A DNA stretch of 64,000 nt from Haemophilus parainfluenzae (GCF_900450995.1 NZ_UGHY01000002.1:2168211-2232210); one strand, 5' to 3'. Shown: positions 1-7,252, numbered from the stretch's first letter. The notes: a model not told the origin generated them from the letters alone. Translations and numbers: made by a program.

Positions 1-380
1 AAACCCGGAACGTTTTCCCATAACAAGACGCACGGTTGTTTTCTGTCAATAAATCTAACATAATCAATAGCTTCCAAAATATGTATGAGGGTTAGAGTAA
101 GATTTCCGCGCTCATCATCAAGTGAGTTGCGCAAGCCAGCGACCGAAAATGCTTGGCAAGGAGTTCCGCCAACAAGCACATCCGGCGCAGGGATTTCTCT
201 GTTTATGATTTTTAACGGTAGCATGGTCATGTCCCCATGATTTGGCACATCAGGATAATGATGAGCAAGTACCGAGCACGGAAACGGCTCAATCTCCGAA
301 AACCAGACTGGCGACATCATACCCGACCACGCAACACTGACAGCCTCAATACCCGAACAAACCGATCCGTATGTCAGCAT
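1..380 (-). CDS. DNA cytosine-C5 methyltransferase, N-terminal part (runs off the window edge)
   Basis: Methylates cytosine in DNA. The visible part starts at 380 (MLTYGSVCSGIEAVSVAW) and shows the SAM-binding motif with GSVCSGIEA, then the catalytic motif GGTPCQAFSVAG with the nucleophilic Cys. The window edge cuts the gene; the rest is at 48274-48815 when the repeat is closed into a circle. Using the T4 run here (positions 14-17), the frame continues directly into the 48.4-48.8 kb segment, which shows that the T5 run in the second copy is the error. It overlaps the 115-residue gene upstream by 7 bases. It probably protects phage DNA from host restriction. Confidence 0.85.
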   Translation of the reverse strand, partial: MLTYGSVCSGIEAVSVAWSGMMSPVWFSEIEPFPCSVLAHHYPDVPNHGDMTMLPLKIINREIPAPDVLVGGTPCQAFSVAGLRNSLDDERGNLTLTLIHILEAIDYVRFIDRKQPCVLLWENVPG

Positions 381-721
381 TTTTTATCCCCGTACAGTTT
401 TAAATCAACCACAGGCAACACATCAACAAGCGGACGTGCCGTGTTGTAGTCTTGCGGTGCATTAAATTGACTTTTGGCCCACTCAACAAAATTATTTACG
501 TAGTTATTAACTACCGCAGGATAGTTTGCCGATTCCGCTGTCCGGATAATGTCATTTCGCAACTCAGAACCAAACATAAGCCAACTGTATTTAGCGTCAT
601 CTAACGCCAGAGTAACAGACGACGGGTCACCACTATTCATACGCACATAAAAATAACACCCAAAAATATCGGAAAATCTTGAGTAGGGGATATTGATATT
701 AATTTCATTCATCTTTAACAC
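374..721 (-). CDS. Conserved phage protein, function unknown (115 aa)
   Basis: I do not recognise a domain. The 115-residue protein starts [14 protein letters not shown] and is mixed alpha/beta in composition, with no membrane segment. Its stop overlaps the start of the C5 methyltransferase and its start overlaps the solenoid gene's stop, so it is translationally linked in the left operon. An intact second copy lies at 49190-49537. [11 protein letters not shown], four codons in, is a possible alternative start. Confidence 0.7.
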   Translation of the reverse strand: MLKMNEININIPYSRFSDIFGCYFYVRMNSGDPSSVTLALDDAKYSWLMFGSELRNDIIRTAESANYPAVVNNYVNNFVEWAKSQFNAPQDYNTARPLVDVLPVVDLKLYGDKKC

Positions 722-1507
722 CTAAGATTCGACTTTTCGCCACTTCAATTAGCAATTTGTATTCATTTTTTGTTTTATCATCATGAACCTTGGCTGATTT
801 TGCTAAAAACTCATCAACCGTACCAGTAAAACAGCCACGCGTTACAATTAGTCCGTCTTTGCCGTTAAACACGGTTAGTGTGCCGTTTTCCGAACCGACA
901 TTAGTTGCCCCAAAAATCATTTTACGCTCGGAAATTACCGCATAAGATCTAACCCGAGCGTTACCGGACACCCAAGCGTCACCGTACACCCGAGCGTCAC
1001 CGGACACCCAAGCGTCACCGTACACCCGAGCGTCACCGTACACCCGAGCGTTACCGGACACCCAAGCGTCACCGTACACCCGAGCGTCACCGGACACCCA
1101 AGCGTCACCGTACACCCGAGCGTCACCGTACACCCAAGCGTTACCGGACACCCAAGCGTCACCGTACACCCGAGCGTCACCGGACACCCAAGCGTCACCG
1201 TACACCCGAGCGTCACCGTACACCGAGCGTCACCGTACACCCAAGCGTCACCGTACACCCAAGCGTTACCGGACACCCAAGCGTTACCGGACACCCGAGC
1301 GTCACCGTACACCCAAGCGTTACCGGACACCCAAGCGTTACCTGATAATGACTGATCTAAATTTTTTTCTGACTCAACAAACCCACCAAGTTGTCCCGCC
1401 ACTACTACGCCAAACGAAACTAGAGCTCTAATTCGGTATAGCTTTTTACCACTCCAATGCACAACAAATTCATCGGTTAGCTCGTATTTCTTTTGTTGTT
1501 CTTTCAT
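705..1507 (-). CDS. Beta-solenoid repeat protein (YdcK-like), broken here by one base
   Basis: The N-terminus ([16 protein letters not shown]) and C-terminus ([13 protein letters not shown]) match a common phage protein layout: a short head, a run of hexapeptides and a short tail. About 22 hexapeptides alternate [12 protein letters not shown] and GNAWVS, as in left-handed or YdcK-type beta-solenoids. In this copy one C is missing near 1223, so the head (to about 1223) and tail (705-1223) fall in different frames. The second copy is intact at that point but broken elsewhere, so the real gene is probably about 267 codons. Start chosen at 1507, which has an AGG-type ribosome site; an upstream ATG at 1543 is less likely. 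Function unknown. Confidence 0.7.
955..1349 (-). repeat. 18-bp tandem repeats coding for the solenoid
   Basis: About 22 tandem 18-bp units (plus-strand pattern GAGCGTCACCGTACACCC with C/T, A/G and T/G variants) encode hexapeptides in frame. Recombination between units would change protein length in steps of six residues. One base is missing near 1223. Confidence 0.9.
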
Positions 1508-1569
1508 TTTTAACCTCATTAATTTGGATAATAAAAAAGCCACTATTTGTTAGTGGCTAGTGATGTAAT

Positions 1570-2007
1570 TCAGAATGGAATATTGTCGTCAAAGCTATCA
1601 TCTTGTTCAGCCATGGCGCTCAATGGATCGATTTTTTCTTTACCTTTGGTTGGCTGTTGCATCTCATTTCTTGCTTTACTGTCTAGCATTTCAAACGATT
1701 GTGTTGCTACTTTAAGTGCGGTGCGGTTATTGCCGTTTTGGTCTTGCCAGCTTTCCTGTGCCAGTTTTCCTGTTACACAGATTTTTGAGCCTTTTTGCAG
1801 ATATTGTCTTGCTACATCAGCAGAGTTGCCGTGCACCACAATGGGTATCCAATGGGTACGTTTAACTGTATTACCTTGTTTATCTCGGTAATCATCACCG
1901 ATAGCAAGATTAAATGTGGCAATTTGCCCGCCATTTTGGAATTGGCGGATTTCTGGATCGCCACCTAAATGACCGATTAATATGACAGTGTTGGTATTAC
2001 GAGCCAT
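1570..2007 (-). CDS. ssb: Single-stranded DNA-binding protein
   Basis: OB-fold SSB of 145 residues that coats ssDNA during phage replication and recombination. The N-terminus MARNTNTVILIGHLGGDPE and the motif RTHWIPIVVHGNSADVA are typical of the family, and the C-terminal acidic tail ends DDNIPF, the peptide that recruits partner proteins. It lies 9 bases downstream of the ERF gene in the left operon, which fits a joint role in annealing recombination. A USS core (1714-1722) lies inside the gene. Confidence 0.95.
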   Translation of the reverse strand: MARNTNTVILIGHLGGDPEIRQFQNGGQIATFNLAIGDDYRDKQGNTVKRTHWIPIVVHGNSADVARQYLQKGSKICVTGKLAQESWQDQNGNNRTALKVATQSFEMLDSKARNEMQQPTKGKEKIDPLSAMAEQDDSFDDNIPF

Positions 2008-2016
2008 AGTTTTTCC

Positions 2017-2670
2017 TTACATTAAATTAAGTAAATAATCGTTATACATTAGATTGTATTCATCAACGAGATCGGGGTGTTTTTCCTTTAACCAAACGAT
2101 AGACTTATCGTAAATTTTACCGCACTCCTCTTTGGTTTTTCCTTTCAGTCTATCCTTAAGTTGCTCTATAATCGATTTGCTAGTTACATTAGCTTGAGTA
2201 GAGCTCATAGCCTGCGGGGTCGATTTGTTGGAGTTGTTTGGCCGCTCGGACTTTGGGGACGATGACTGCTCACGCTTTCCCACGCTTGCCGCATCATCAT
2301 CTTCTTGCGCCATAAATAACATTGCAGTTAAAGCGTAACGACGTGCATAGGTAATGGCTGCACCAACTTGCTGAGCATCGTTAGCTTGCTTAACTCCAGC
2401 CTTAACCAATGGATAACAACTCCGTAAAAACTGCCCGCTTTTATGAAATAGCGTTGTCACTAGTGTTGGCTCGTCATTTAGGACAGTAACAAGTTGCGTG
2501 ATAACTAAATTATGTTCCGCGAGAATTGGGCGACAGGTATCAAGCACTTTGCTTAGTTCTGCGTATTTATAACCATAACCTTGTTTATCTTTGCTTAGAT
2601 TGCCAAGCTGGCTAATCGCTTGAATAAGTTCAGGCATAAGCTCACTTAAATTTGCACTTTGCAGTTCCAT
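2017..2670 (-). CDS. erf: ERF-family single-strand annealing protein
   Basis: Single-strand annealing recombinase for phage recombination and genome circularisation. The 217-residue protein shows the ERF core: KDKQGYGYKYAELSKVL near the N-terminus and QQVGAAITYARRYALTAML around residues 100-120. A polar Ser/Asn-rich linker (about 135-165) leads to a helical C-terminal domain. It sits between a Gp157-like gene and ssb, the usual annealing-recombination module. No exonuclease gene is obvious beside it. Confidence 0.92.
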   Translation of the reverse strand: MELQSANLSELMPELIQAISQLGNLSKDKQGYGYKYAELSKVLDTCRPILAEHNLVITQLVTVLNDEPTLVTTLFHKSGQFLRSCYPLVKAGVKQANDAQQVGAAITYARRYALTAMLFMAQEDDDAASVGKREQSSSPKSERPNNSNKSTPQAMSSTQANVTSKSIIEQLKDRLKGKTKEECGKIYDKSIVWLKEKHPDLVDEYNLMYNDYLLNLM

Positions 2671-2680
2671 TTCTCTTTCC

Positions 2681-3181
2681 TTATCTAATTGTCAGAACTT
2701 GACTATCAACCAATTTTGCACCAGGAATTTCTTCCCCTGCTTTTAATCGTGCTTTAATTTCGGTTTTATTTGCTGTGATTTTTACATTAACAAGGGTTTC
2801 ATCGCAGTTGTTGGCGAGAAATAAATCTTCGTCTAATTGCACCGCACTTTGCTTACTTTCACAGTAAGAAATGGTAAACAAGGGACAGTTAATTTTTACT
2901 GTGCCTGTTGCTTCCATATTGTGTTTGAGATAGTTTTTAATCTGCTCAATACCGTTTTGGCGCTGCTTTTTCATTGCTTGCAAGCGTTTAATTTCAGCAT
3001 CAATTACTTCAATGTCGCCTTCTGTATTTTTAATGACATAGACGACATTTTCCGCTTTTTTGTCAAAATCTTGCTGCACCGCATCTAATGCTTTGGCAAT
3101 ATCCGCATTGTCTGCAAATTCAGGATTTTCGAGTAATTCTTTAATGTTTTCGAGTTGTTCGGTGATTTCGTAAAGTTTCAT
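2681..3181 (-). CDS. Gp157-like phage protein
   Basis: Siphovirus Gp157 family. The 166-residue protein is largely helical and coiled-coil (residues 1-100), with KKQRQNGIEQIKNYLKHNME and the ending GAKLVDSQVLTIR. Family members are often reported as phage resistance or recombination-associated proteins, but the mechanism is not established. It lies in the left operon just upstream of erf. A reverse USS core is at 2841-2849. Confidence 0.8.
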   Translation of the reverse strand: MKLYEITEQLENIKELLENPEFADNADIAKALDAVQQDFDKKAENVVYVIKNTEGDIEVIDAEIKRLQAMKKQRQNGIEQIKNYLKHNMEATGTVKINCPLFTISYCESKQSAVQLDEDLFLANNCDETLVNVKITANKTEIKARLKAGEEIPGAKLVDSQVLTIR

Positions 3182-3190
3182 GATAATTCC

Positions 3191-3334
3191 TTAAAATGGT
3201 AGTGGATTGTGCTGGATATATTCAATTTCAGCTTGTAATTCTTCTGGCGTAATTCGTTCTTGCCATAACCAATTTCGAATAGCATTTAGCAATTCCGCCT
3301 TGCTTTCTAGGCGTTCACGCGGTGTTTCTTCCAT
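3191..3334 (-). CDS. Small conserved phage protein (47 aa)
   Basis: A 47-residue reading frame starts MEETPRERLESKAELL and ends EYIQHNPLPF. It has a good ribosome-binding site (GAGAGG about 7 bases upstream) and sits tightly between the ANR-like and Gp157-like genes in the same direction. It is predicted to be helical and soluble. No function recognised. The second copy (52007-52150) is identical in length. Confidence 0.7.
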   Translation of the reverse strand: MEETPRERLESKAELLNAIRNWLWQERITPEELQAEIEYIQHNPLPF

Positions 3335-3336
3335 TT

Positions 3337-3690
3337 TTAACCTCTCCCATAACAATTGGATTGCCAATATTCACAATCAGCATCTTCAGGTTCACGCCAA
3401 TCTTCTTCTGGTTCATAATCTTCTTCGGTTTTTTGCTCAAATTGACTGTAATAGTCGTCTGGGCTGTCACACATTTCTGGAGGCAGGTGTCTTTTCATAT
3501 ATTTCCCCATTGATTTCAATCGGAAGTGATGTCTTTCGCAGAAATCAATACGGTGTTGGCAATACTCGATATTCTTTTGCACTGCGGTATGGCGTTTAGC
3601 ATCAGCCCAATTCTTGGCTGCCTCAAGGTAATAACCTTTCTTTTCTGCTTTTACTGCCGATTCTGCGTAGGTTTTGTAAGTCAGTTTCAT
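3337..3690 (-). CDS. ANR-like regulatory protein
   Basis: The 117-residue protein resembles the ANR (AggR-activated regulator) family in residues 5-55: a Lys/Glu-rich helix, then GYYLEAAKNWADAK and a Cys/Arg helix (YCQHRIDFCERHH). ANR proteins are small modulators of transcription regulators. The C-terminal half is acidic (TEEDYEPEEDWREPEDADCE). It overlaps the stop of the upstream membrane gene. The family call rests on pattern only. Confidence 0.55.
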   Translation of the reverse strand: MKLTYKTYAESAVKAEKKGYYLEAAKNWADAKRHTAVQKNIEYCQHRIDFCERHHFRLKSMGKYMKRHLPPEMCDSPDDYYSQFEQKTEEDYEPEEDWREPEDADCEYWQSNCYGRG

Positions 3691-3989
3691 TATTTACTCC
3701 AAGTGCGGTTAATTTCGGCTTGTTTTTGCTCGACATAACGATACATATCAGCATTTACCTGTGGCGTTAAATTCGCTTGATAGATGCCGTTTTCTTCACG
3801 CCATTGCGCTTTAGCTTTCGCTCGTGCCTCTTGTTGGATTTGTTGGCTTAGTGTGTTGTCGTGCCAGTCGGTAGGTTCATCGGCAAAACAGTATGCAATA
3901 CCGCCAATTAAAAAAGCGAGGGCAAAGGCGATAACTGTTTTACAAAGAAATGGGATGGTTTCAGCGAATACATCAGTAAATTTTTCCAT
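3690..3989 (-). CDS. Small inner-membrane protein (99 aa)
   Basis: The start MEKFTDVFAETIPF at 3989 is preferred over an upstream TTG at 4010, because AAGGAA lies at good spacing before this ATG. There is one hydrophobic segment (about residues 14-35, CKTVIAFALAFLIGGIAYCF), followed by a polar charged C-terminal part. Topology suggests a single-pass membrane protein. The stop overlaps the start of the ANR-like gene. Function unknown; the second copy is frameshifted. Confidence 0.65.
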   Translation of the reverse strand: MEKFTDVFAETIPFLCKTVIAFALAFLIGGIAYCFADEPTDWHDNTLSQQIQQEARAKAKAQWREENGIYQANLTPQVNADMYRYVEQKQAEINRTWSK

Positions 3990-4030
3990 TTTTGTTTCCT
4001 TTTTAGTCAATTTGGTGAGTTTAGGGTGTG

Positions 4031-4065
4031 AAAATCCGCCACACAGTAAAGTGCGGTCGGATTTT
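4031..4065 (-). terminator. Terminator after the BRO gene, containing a USS
   Basis: Stem AAAATCCG / CGGATTTT flanks a loop that carries AAGTGCGGT (4049-4057). The same downstream bases follow the second antirepressor gene near 38905, so this flank was copied along with the C-terminal coding module. Confidence 0.6.
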
Positions 4066-4074
4066 CCGTTGTTT

Positions 4075-4731
4075 TTAGAAGTCGATTTTGACTGCTTTTG
4101 GATTAAAGCCTCGCAAGTGTTTTAATACACGCCAGTTTGTCATTGGGTCTATGTTAAAATCGCTTGTGATGCGGTTTAAGATTTGATTGGTAGAACGTAA
4201 CACGCTTAAATATTCGTAAGCCTGTCCGTAGATTTGCCCACTCATGTTCGAGCCTAGAACGTTAAAGGCTCTCTCAATATGTTGGAATGTGCCGATGCCA
4301 CGTTTGAAAGCGAACCACAACCAAGCAAGCTGTTGTAATTCATATTCGGTAAATTCAAAGGTGAATTTCTCAGGTTCTGGCAAGGCTAATTGCTGTGGTT
4401 GAAGTTGATATTTTCCTGTCTTTCTGATTGTCGGTAAAACTTCTGAAGTTACCCAACGTTTTACTTTTTTAGCTTGCTCTAATTTTGAACTCAAGACTAA
4501 TGAATACATTCCACTTTCATTCACGAAGAGAACTTGAGCGCGTTTGTTTACAGTATTCACGATCTCACGTTTCGTTAGGTCGTCAAAATCTACGTGATCT
4601 TTGATCGCTTTATGTGGATTTTTATATTGTAACAATTCTGCAAGCTGAGCTGCTCTAAAAAAGATTTCGTTGTTTTCTACGATGGTTTGAATAGGTGTGT
4701 TTTCAAAATTGAAAATTGTAAGATTTGACAT
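4075..4731 (-). CDS. BRO-family antirepressor, controlled by C4-type RNA
   Basis: BRO-N DNA-binding domain in about residues 1-110 (MSNLTIFNFENTPIQTIV, then EIFFRAAQLAELLQYKNPHK and FVNESGMYSLVLSSKLEQAK). A C-terminal module of about 100 residues is shared almost unchanged with the antirepressor at 38011-38901. The start at 4731 follows AAGGA. An extended frame to 4860 exists only because the C4 RNA happens to be open. The ribosome site is complementary to the C4 loop at 4802-4809. Probable role: inactivating a repressor to promote lytic growth. Confidence 0.8.
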   Translation of the reverse strand: MSNLTIFNFENTPIQTIVENNEIFFRAAQLAELLQYKNPHKAIKDHVDFDDLTKREIVNTVNKRAQVLFVNESGMYSLVLSSKLEQAKKVKRWVTSEVLPTIRKTGKYQLQPQQLALPEPEKFTFEFTEYELQQLAWLWFAFKRGIGTFQHIERAFNVLGSNMSGQIYGQAYEYLSVLRSTNQILNRITSDFNIDPMTNWRVLKHLRGFNPKAVKIDF

Positions 4732-4738
4732 ATTGTAA

Positions 4739-4746
4739 TCCTTGAG
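4739..4746 (-). promoter_or_regulatory. Antisense target box over the BRO ribosome site (box b2, unit 1)
   Basis: RNA CUCAAGGA contains the Shine-Dalgarno of the BRO gene and is perfectly complementary (8 of 8) to the C4 loop UCCUUGAG at 4802-4809. Confidence 0.7.
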
Positions 4747-4762
4747 TATTTGTTTAAAACAA

Positions 4763-4780
4763 GCCACTTTCGACAGTGGC
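4763..4780 (-). terminator. Hairpin at the 3' end of C4 RNA unit 1
   Basis: GCCACT / AGTGGC stem with a 6-base loop, followed by TTGTTTT in the minus direction. It would release the C4 RNA before the BRO message. Confidence 0.55.
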
Positions 4781-4858
4781 GTCGGGAGGTTCGAAAACCC
4801 GCTCAAGGAAAGGGCTGGACTTATTTCCCGAAGGTATTGTATTAGTCGCCCTCCCGAC
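4781..4858 (-). ncRNA. C4-type antisense RNA, unit 1
   Basis: Fold by eye: closing stem GUCGGGAGG / CCUCCCGAC (9 bp); an inner arm GAC-UAAUACAAUA-CC-UUCG-GG-AAAUAA-GUC; and a second arm closed by AGCCC/GGGUU whose loop carries UCCUUGAG. The conserved UUCGAACC follows. This is the layout of the C4 RNA of phages P1 and P7, which represses antirepressor translation by pairing. The loop pairs with the BRO ribosome site (4739-4746) and with a box in the upstream leader (4916-4922). Confidence 0.75.
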
Positions 4859-4877
4859 ATAGTCAGGATTACGGATA

Positions 4878-4945
4878 TAAAAAAATCGCCTTTTGGCGAT
4901 CAATTGAACTATCCGCCTTGAGTTTTAGGTTTCGACACCTTGAGC
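4878..4945 (-). ncRNA. Short terminated leader RNA with C4-matching boxes, unit 1
   Basis: The predicted transcript from the promoter at 4949-4977 ends at terminator ATCGCC-AAAA-GGCGAT plus T-run (4878-4900). It contains GCUCAAGGUGUCGAA and, separately, ACUCAAGG (4916-4923). Both carry CUCAAGG, which matches the C4 loop. The same GCUCAAGGUGUCGAA block occurs in unit 2. It is either an attenuated leader target or a decoy for C4. Confidence 0.5.
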
Positions 4946-4948
4946 CGA

Positions 4949-4977
4949 ATAGTAGTATAAGAATTTGGGCTTGTAAA
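4949..4977 (-). promoter_or_regulatory. Promoter of C4 unit 1
   Basis: TTTACA (4972-4977), 17-base spacer, TACTAT (4949-4954) on the minus strand, just upstream of the leader and C4 RNA. Confidence 0.5.
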
Positions 4978-4983
4978 GCGAAA

Positions 4984-5238
4984 TTATTTTTTAATTGCTT
5001 CTGACAAAACGTGAAATAACGTCGGATAAAACTGCTCAACACGCTGACGAATTTCACGCATTTGTTCAAGATTTAAATTCGGCAATCTTTCGATAATCTG
5101 CTGTTGCAAGCTCACTCGTTCAGATTCTTGCGTTTCGCGCACATCACCAATCAATTTATTCAACGCGGCTTCTTCGGTAAGGTTATGGCTTTTGGCGTAT
5201 TGTTTAATCCATTCTTGATGTTCTTTACTGACTTTCAT
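4984..5238 (-). CDS. Small helical phage protein (84 aa)
   Basis: The protein starts MKVSKEHQEWIKQYAKSHN after a strong AAGGAG ribosome site and is charged and helical throughout, with no membrane segment. It could be a small DNA-binding or antitoxin-like protein, but no domain is recognised. The last ~15 residues differ between the two copies because of an A4/A5 run (first-copy end LFHVLSEAIKK), so the true C-terminus is uncertain. Confidence 0.6.
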   Translation of the reverse strand: MKVSKEHQEWIKQYAKSHNLTEEAALNKLIGDVRETQESERVSLQQQIIERLPNLNLEQMREIRQRVEQFYPTLFHVLSEAIKK

Positions 5239-5261
5239 TTTCTGCTCCTTTAGGTATAAAA

Positions 5262-5282
5262 AAAGCTGTCAAATGACAGCTT
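5262..5282 (-). terminator. Intrinsic terminator
   Basis: AAGCTGTCATTTGACAGCTT hairpin followed by a T-run in the minus direction, downstream of the coiled-coil membrane gene. Confidence 0.75.
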
Positions 5283-5354
5283 GAAAGCGAGAACATCTTA
5301 ATCCGAAGTATAAGCGGTGTCAAATAAAAAGCGCTGAGAATTTGAGGGAGTAGG

Positions 5355-6206
5355 TTATTCATCATCAATTAATTCTTTTGTTTTCTTTGGAATGTCATTC
5401 ACCTCTCCTTTAATACCATCAACAGCTTTATCCAGGCGTTTTCCTACGCCATCGATAATCGTTTCAAGTGGTGTGCTTTTTAAATCTTTGTCAAAGACTT
5501 TGGTTGGATTTATCCCCAAATTATCCACGGCAATTTGCAGAAGTTGCTGATGTAATTTAGGGTCTTGTTCTTGTACTTGTTTCTTATAACCTTCAAATGC
5601 CATTGCTGAGGAATATTTGTAGTTATAATCCTCCCTTAATCTAAAGAGATAAGCCCGTTCTTTAGCCTTTAACCAGGCGATGACAAGTAACGGGATTGTC
5701 ACAATAGACTTAGCAAGAAATTGTAAAATATTAAGACTGTCTGTTGCACTCAGGCTTGTTGAATAATTGATAAATGAAATAACAGATGTTGCAACAAGTG
5801 AGCCAAGCAAAATTTTATCTACAGCTTTCATTTTACTATCGATATTTTCAGATTGAGTTTTAAACGAACCTGCCATGCTTGCTCGGTTGGCGTCTTCAAT
5901 AATCATTTCAATCTCCTCTTTTTGTTTATTGAATAATTTAATCATACCTTCAATATCTTCATGATATTTTTCGATTTTGGGTTTATTGGTTTCCGCCGTG
6001 GTTGCTAATGTCGTGATTTTAGTAAGATTATTTTGTGCGGTGCTTGCATAGGTCGAAATATTGTTACTTAATGTGTCTGACTGTTCGTGCCACTGGGAAA
6101 TTTCAGTTATTTGTTCTTGTGCATCGTTATAAGATTTTTTTAGTGTAATCAGAGAGTTTTTTAAATTTTCAAACTCCTTTTTATTCTCTACTAACTGTTC
6201 TTCAAG
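5355..6206 (-). CDS. Coiled-coil two-TM protein, C-terminal part of a gene split by an in-frame stop
   Basis: The open frame runs from directly after the TAA at 6207-6209 without frame change. An internal ATG at 5945 gives 196 residues. The part before it is coiled coil (for example KNSLITLKKSYNDAQEQ). After it come two likely membrane segments (LLGSLVATSVISFI and LNILQFLAKSIVTIPLLVIA), then a long amphipathic tail. Read through the stop, it joins the 139-residue frame upstream into one protein of about 423 codons. Function unknown; the architecture and position suggest a superinfection-exclusion or membrane-effector protein, which is inference. Confidence 0.6.
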   Translation of the reverse strand, partial: LEEQLVENKKEFENLKNSLITLKKSYNDAQEQITEISQWHEQSDTLSNNISTYASTAQNNLTKITTLATTAETNKPKIEKYHEDIEGMIKLFNKQKEEIEMIIEDANRASMAGSFKTQSENIDSKMKAVDKILLGSLVATSVISFINYSTSLSATDSLNILQFLAKSIVTIPLLVIAWLKAKERAYLFRLREDYNYKYSSAMAFEGYKKQVQEQDPKLHQQLLQIAVDNLGINPTKVFDKDLKSTPLETIIDGVGKRLDKAVDGIKGEVNDIPKKTKELIDDE

Positions 6207-6626
6207 TTAGATATGTTCTTCTAAATTCAATTTTGCTTTGGATATATCAGCAGCAATAGCATTGAGTTCTTCTTCTGTTCTTAATTCACCTTTAACTTCA
6301 ATTAAATATAATTCCTTGATTGTCATTCTTAGTTTGATTAGAGATAAAATAAATGAATTTACATCATATTCATCCCATTTATTACTCGTTCTTTTTTTAT
6401 TAAGGATGCGAATTATTTTTTTAATTAATTGAAGAGAAATATATTTTGCATAGGAAATTTCAAGGGTTTTTCCCGATTTTTCTATTTTCTCTATTAGGGG
6501 GTAAAGTTGCTCTATTTCTTTGATAATTTCGGGTGATTTTATTTCTCCCATCCACTCATAGTCTTTGTTGATTTTTGTATTAATTAAGTTTTTCAACTCA
6601 GTCAGTCTTGCTTTAACGGTTTTCAT
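6207..6626 (-). CDS. Coiled-coil protein, N-terminal part of the split gene (139 aa)
   Basis: First gene after the PL leader terminator. Starts MKTVKARLTELKNLINTK after AAAGGGA. It is Lys/Glu/Ile-rich and helical and ends KAKLNLEEHI before TAA. The same frame continues (LEEQLVENKKEFENLK) into the next feature, so a single CAA-to-TAA change would explain the split. Both copies have the stop, which argues against a random read error there. Confidence 0.6.
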   Translation of the reverse strand: MKTVKARLTELKNLINTKINKDYEWMGEIKSPEIIKEIEQLYPLIEKIEKSGKTLEISYAKYISLQLIKKIIRILNKKRTSNKWDEYDVNSFILSLIKLRMTIKELYLIEVKGELRTEEELNAIAADISKAKLNLEEHI

Positions 6627-6680
6627 AGCATTCCCTTTATATATTAAAAAATACTTTGATTGTAAGGTAATTTTTCGGGA

Positions 6681-6707
6681 TAAAAAAGCCCTCGTTTTAC
6701 GGAGGGC
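6681..6707 (-). terminator. Terminator of the PL leader (tL1-like)
   Basis: GCCCTC / GAGGGC stem followed by a run of T in the leftward direction. It lies between the structured leader and the first left-operon gene, so leftward expression needs antitermination or leakage. Confidence 0.8.
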
Positions 6708-6791
6708 AAACCTAAGGAACCAATTTTATAGGTTGCATAAGTTTTAAGCACTCATGCTCGGCTAACCTCATTTGTTTTATGTTTGCCATTT

Positions 6792-7033
6792 CAAAGCACA
6801 CTTCTCTCTATCATTCGCAACGGTTTCACGTGCCGTTGTGTCTCTGTACTTCAAATGTGCTTTGAGATATTTCCCCACTGCGACTAGACTTTCTGTAACT
6901 GTCAGTTTTTCACTGGTCTCATCTTTCAGTGGGTATTCCGTTTACTCTCATTATGTAGGGTAGGGCTTTTAATCTACACGACCGCATAATGCCGTTATGA
7001 GTAAACTTCTTGTAATCTGATTTTTAAAGAGCG
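6792..7033 (-). ncRNA. Structured PL leader RNA: boxA plus three stem-closed domains
   Basis: Leftward transcript from PL. A hairpin (CGAGAT/ATCTCG) is followed by an exact boxA CGCTCTTTA (7025-7033). Then come three successive domains closed by perfect stems: I GUUUACUC/GAGUAAAC (6940-7006), II CCCACUG/CAGUGGG (6874-6933) and III CAAAGCACA/UGUGCUUUG (6792-6864). The terminator is at 6681-6707. No convincing gene was found in about 430 bases. It resembles an antitermination or regulatory leader, but I do not recognise the family. Confidence 0.55.
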
Positions 7034-7073
7034 GCGAGATCTTTGTTTATGTGTATCTCGTTTTGATGGGTGT

Positions 7074-7102
7074 ATGATATAAGATATCTTATACATTGTA
7101 AA
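7074..7102 (-). promoter_or_regulatory. PL, leftward early promoter with operators
   Basis: TTTACA (7097-7102), 17-base spacer, TATCAT (7074-7079), minus strand; start about 7067. The sequence from 7078 to 7127 is nearly the reverse complement of the cI-cro region (10791-10840), sharing CATTGTAAAG and GATTTCTTAT. PL and PR therefore probably bind the same CI and Cro operators. Confidence 0.75.
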
Positions 7103-7252
7103 GTGATTTCTTATAGGATTTTATATAAAAATATAAATATTCTTATATTTGATTGATTTTTAAAGAAATAAATTTTCAAGAAATGCATTTGATCGCTTAT
7201 TTTTTAACCAGTCATAAAGTAAAGTTTGTATTTTGAAGTGTATTTTTGTGAT

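Noticed and set aside
955..1349. Repeat array that might be read as a CRISPR
   Set aside because: Units are contiguous 18-bp coding repeats without spacers and translate into a regular hexapeptide solenoid.
4075..4860. 261-residue form of the BRO protein starting at 4860
   Set aside because: The extra N-terminus is the translated C4 RNA; the ribosome site and BRO homology begin at 4731.
6780..6945. 53-codon open frame and a 25-codon ATG frame (MANIKQMRLAEHECLK) inside the PL leader
   Set aside because: The longer frame has no ATG and no ribosome site; the shorter has only a weak, distant GAGAAG. Paired stems explain the stretch better.
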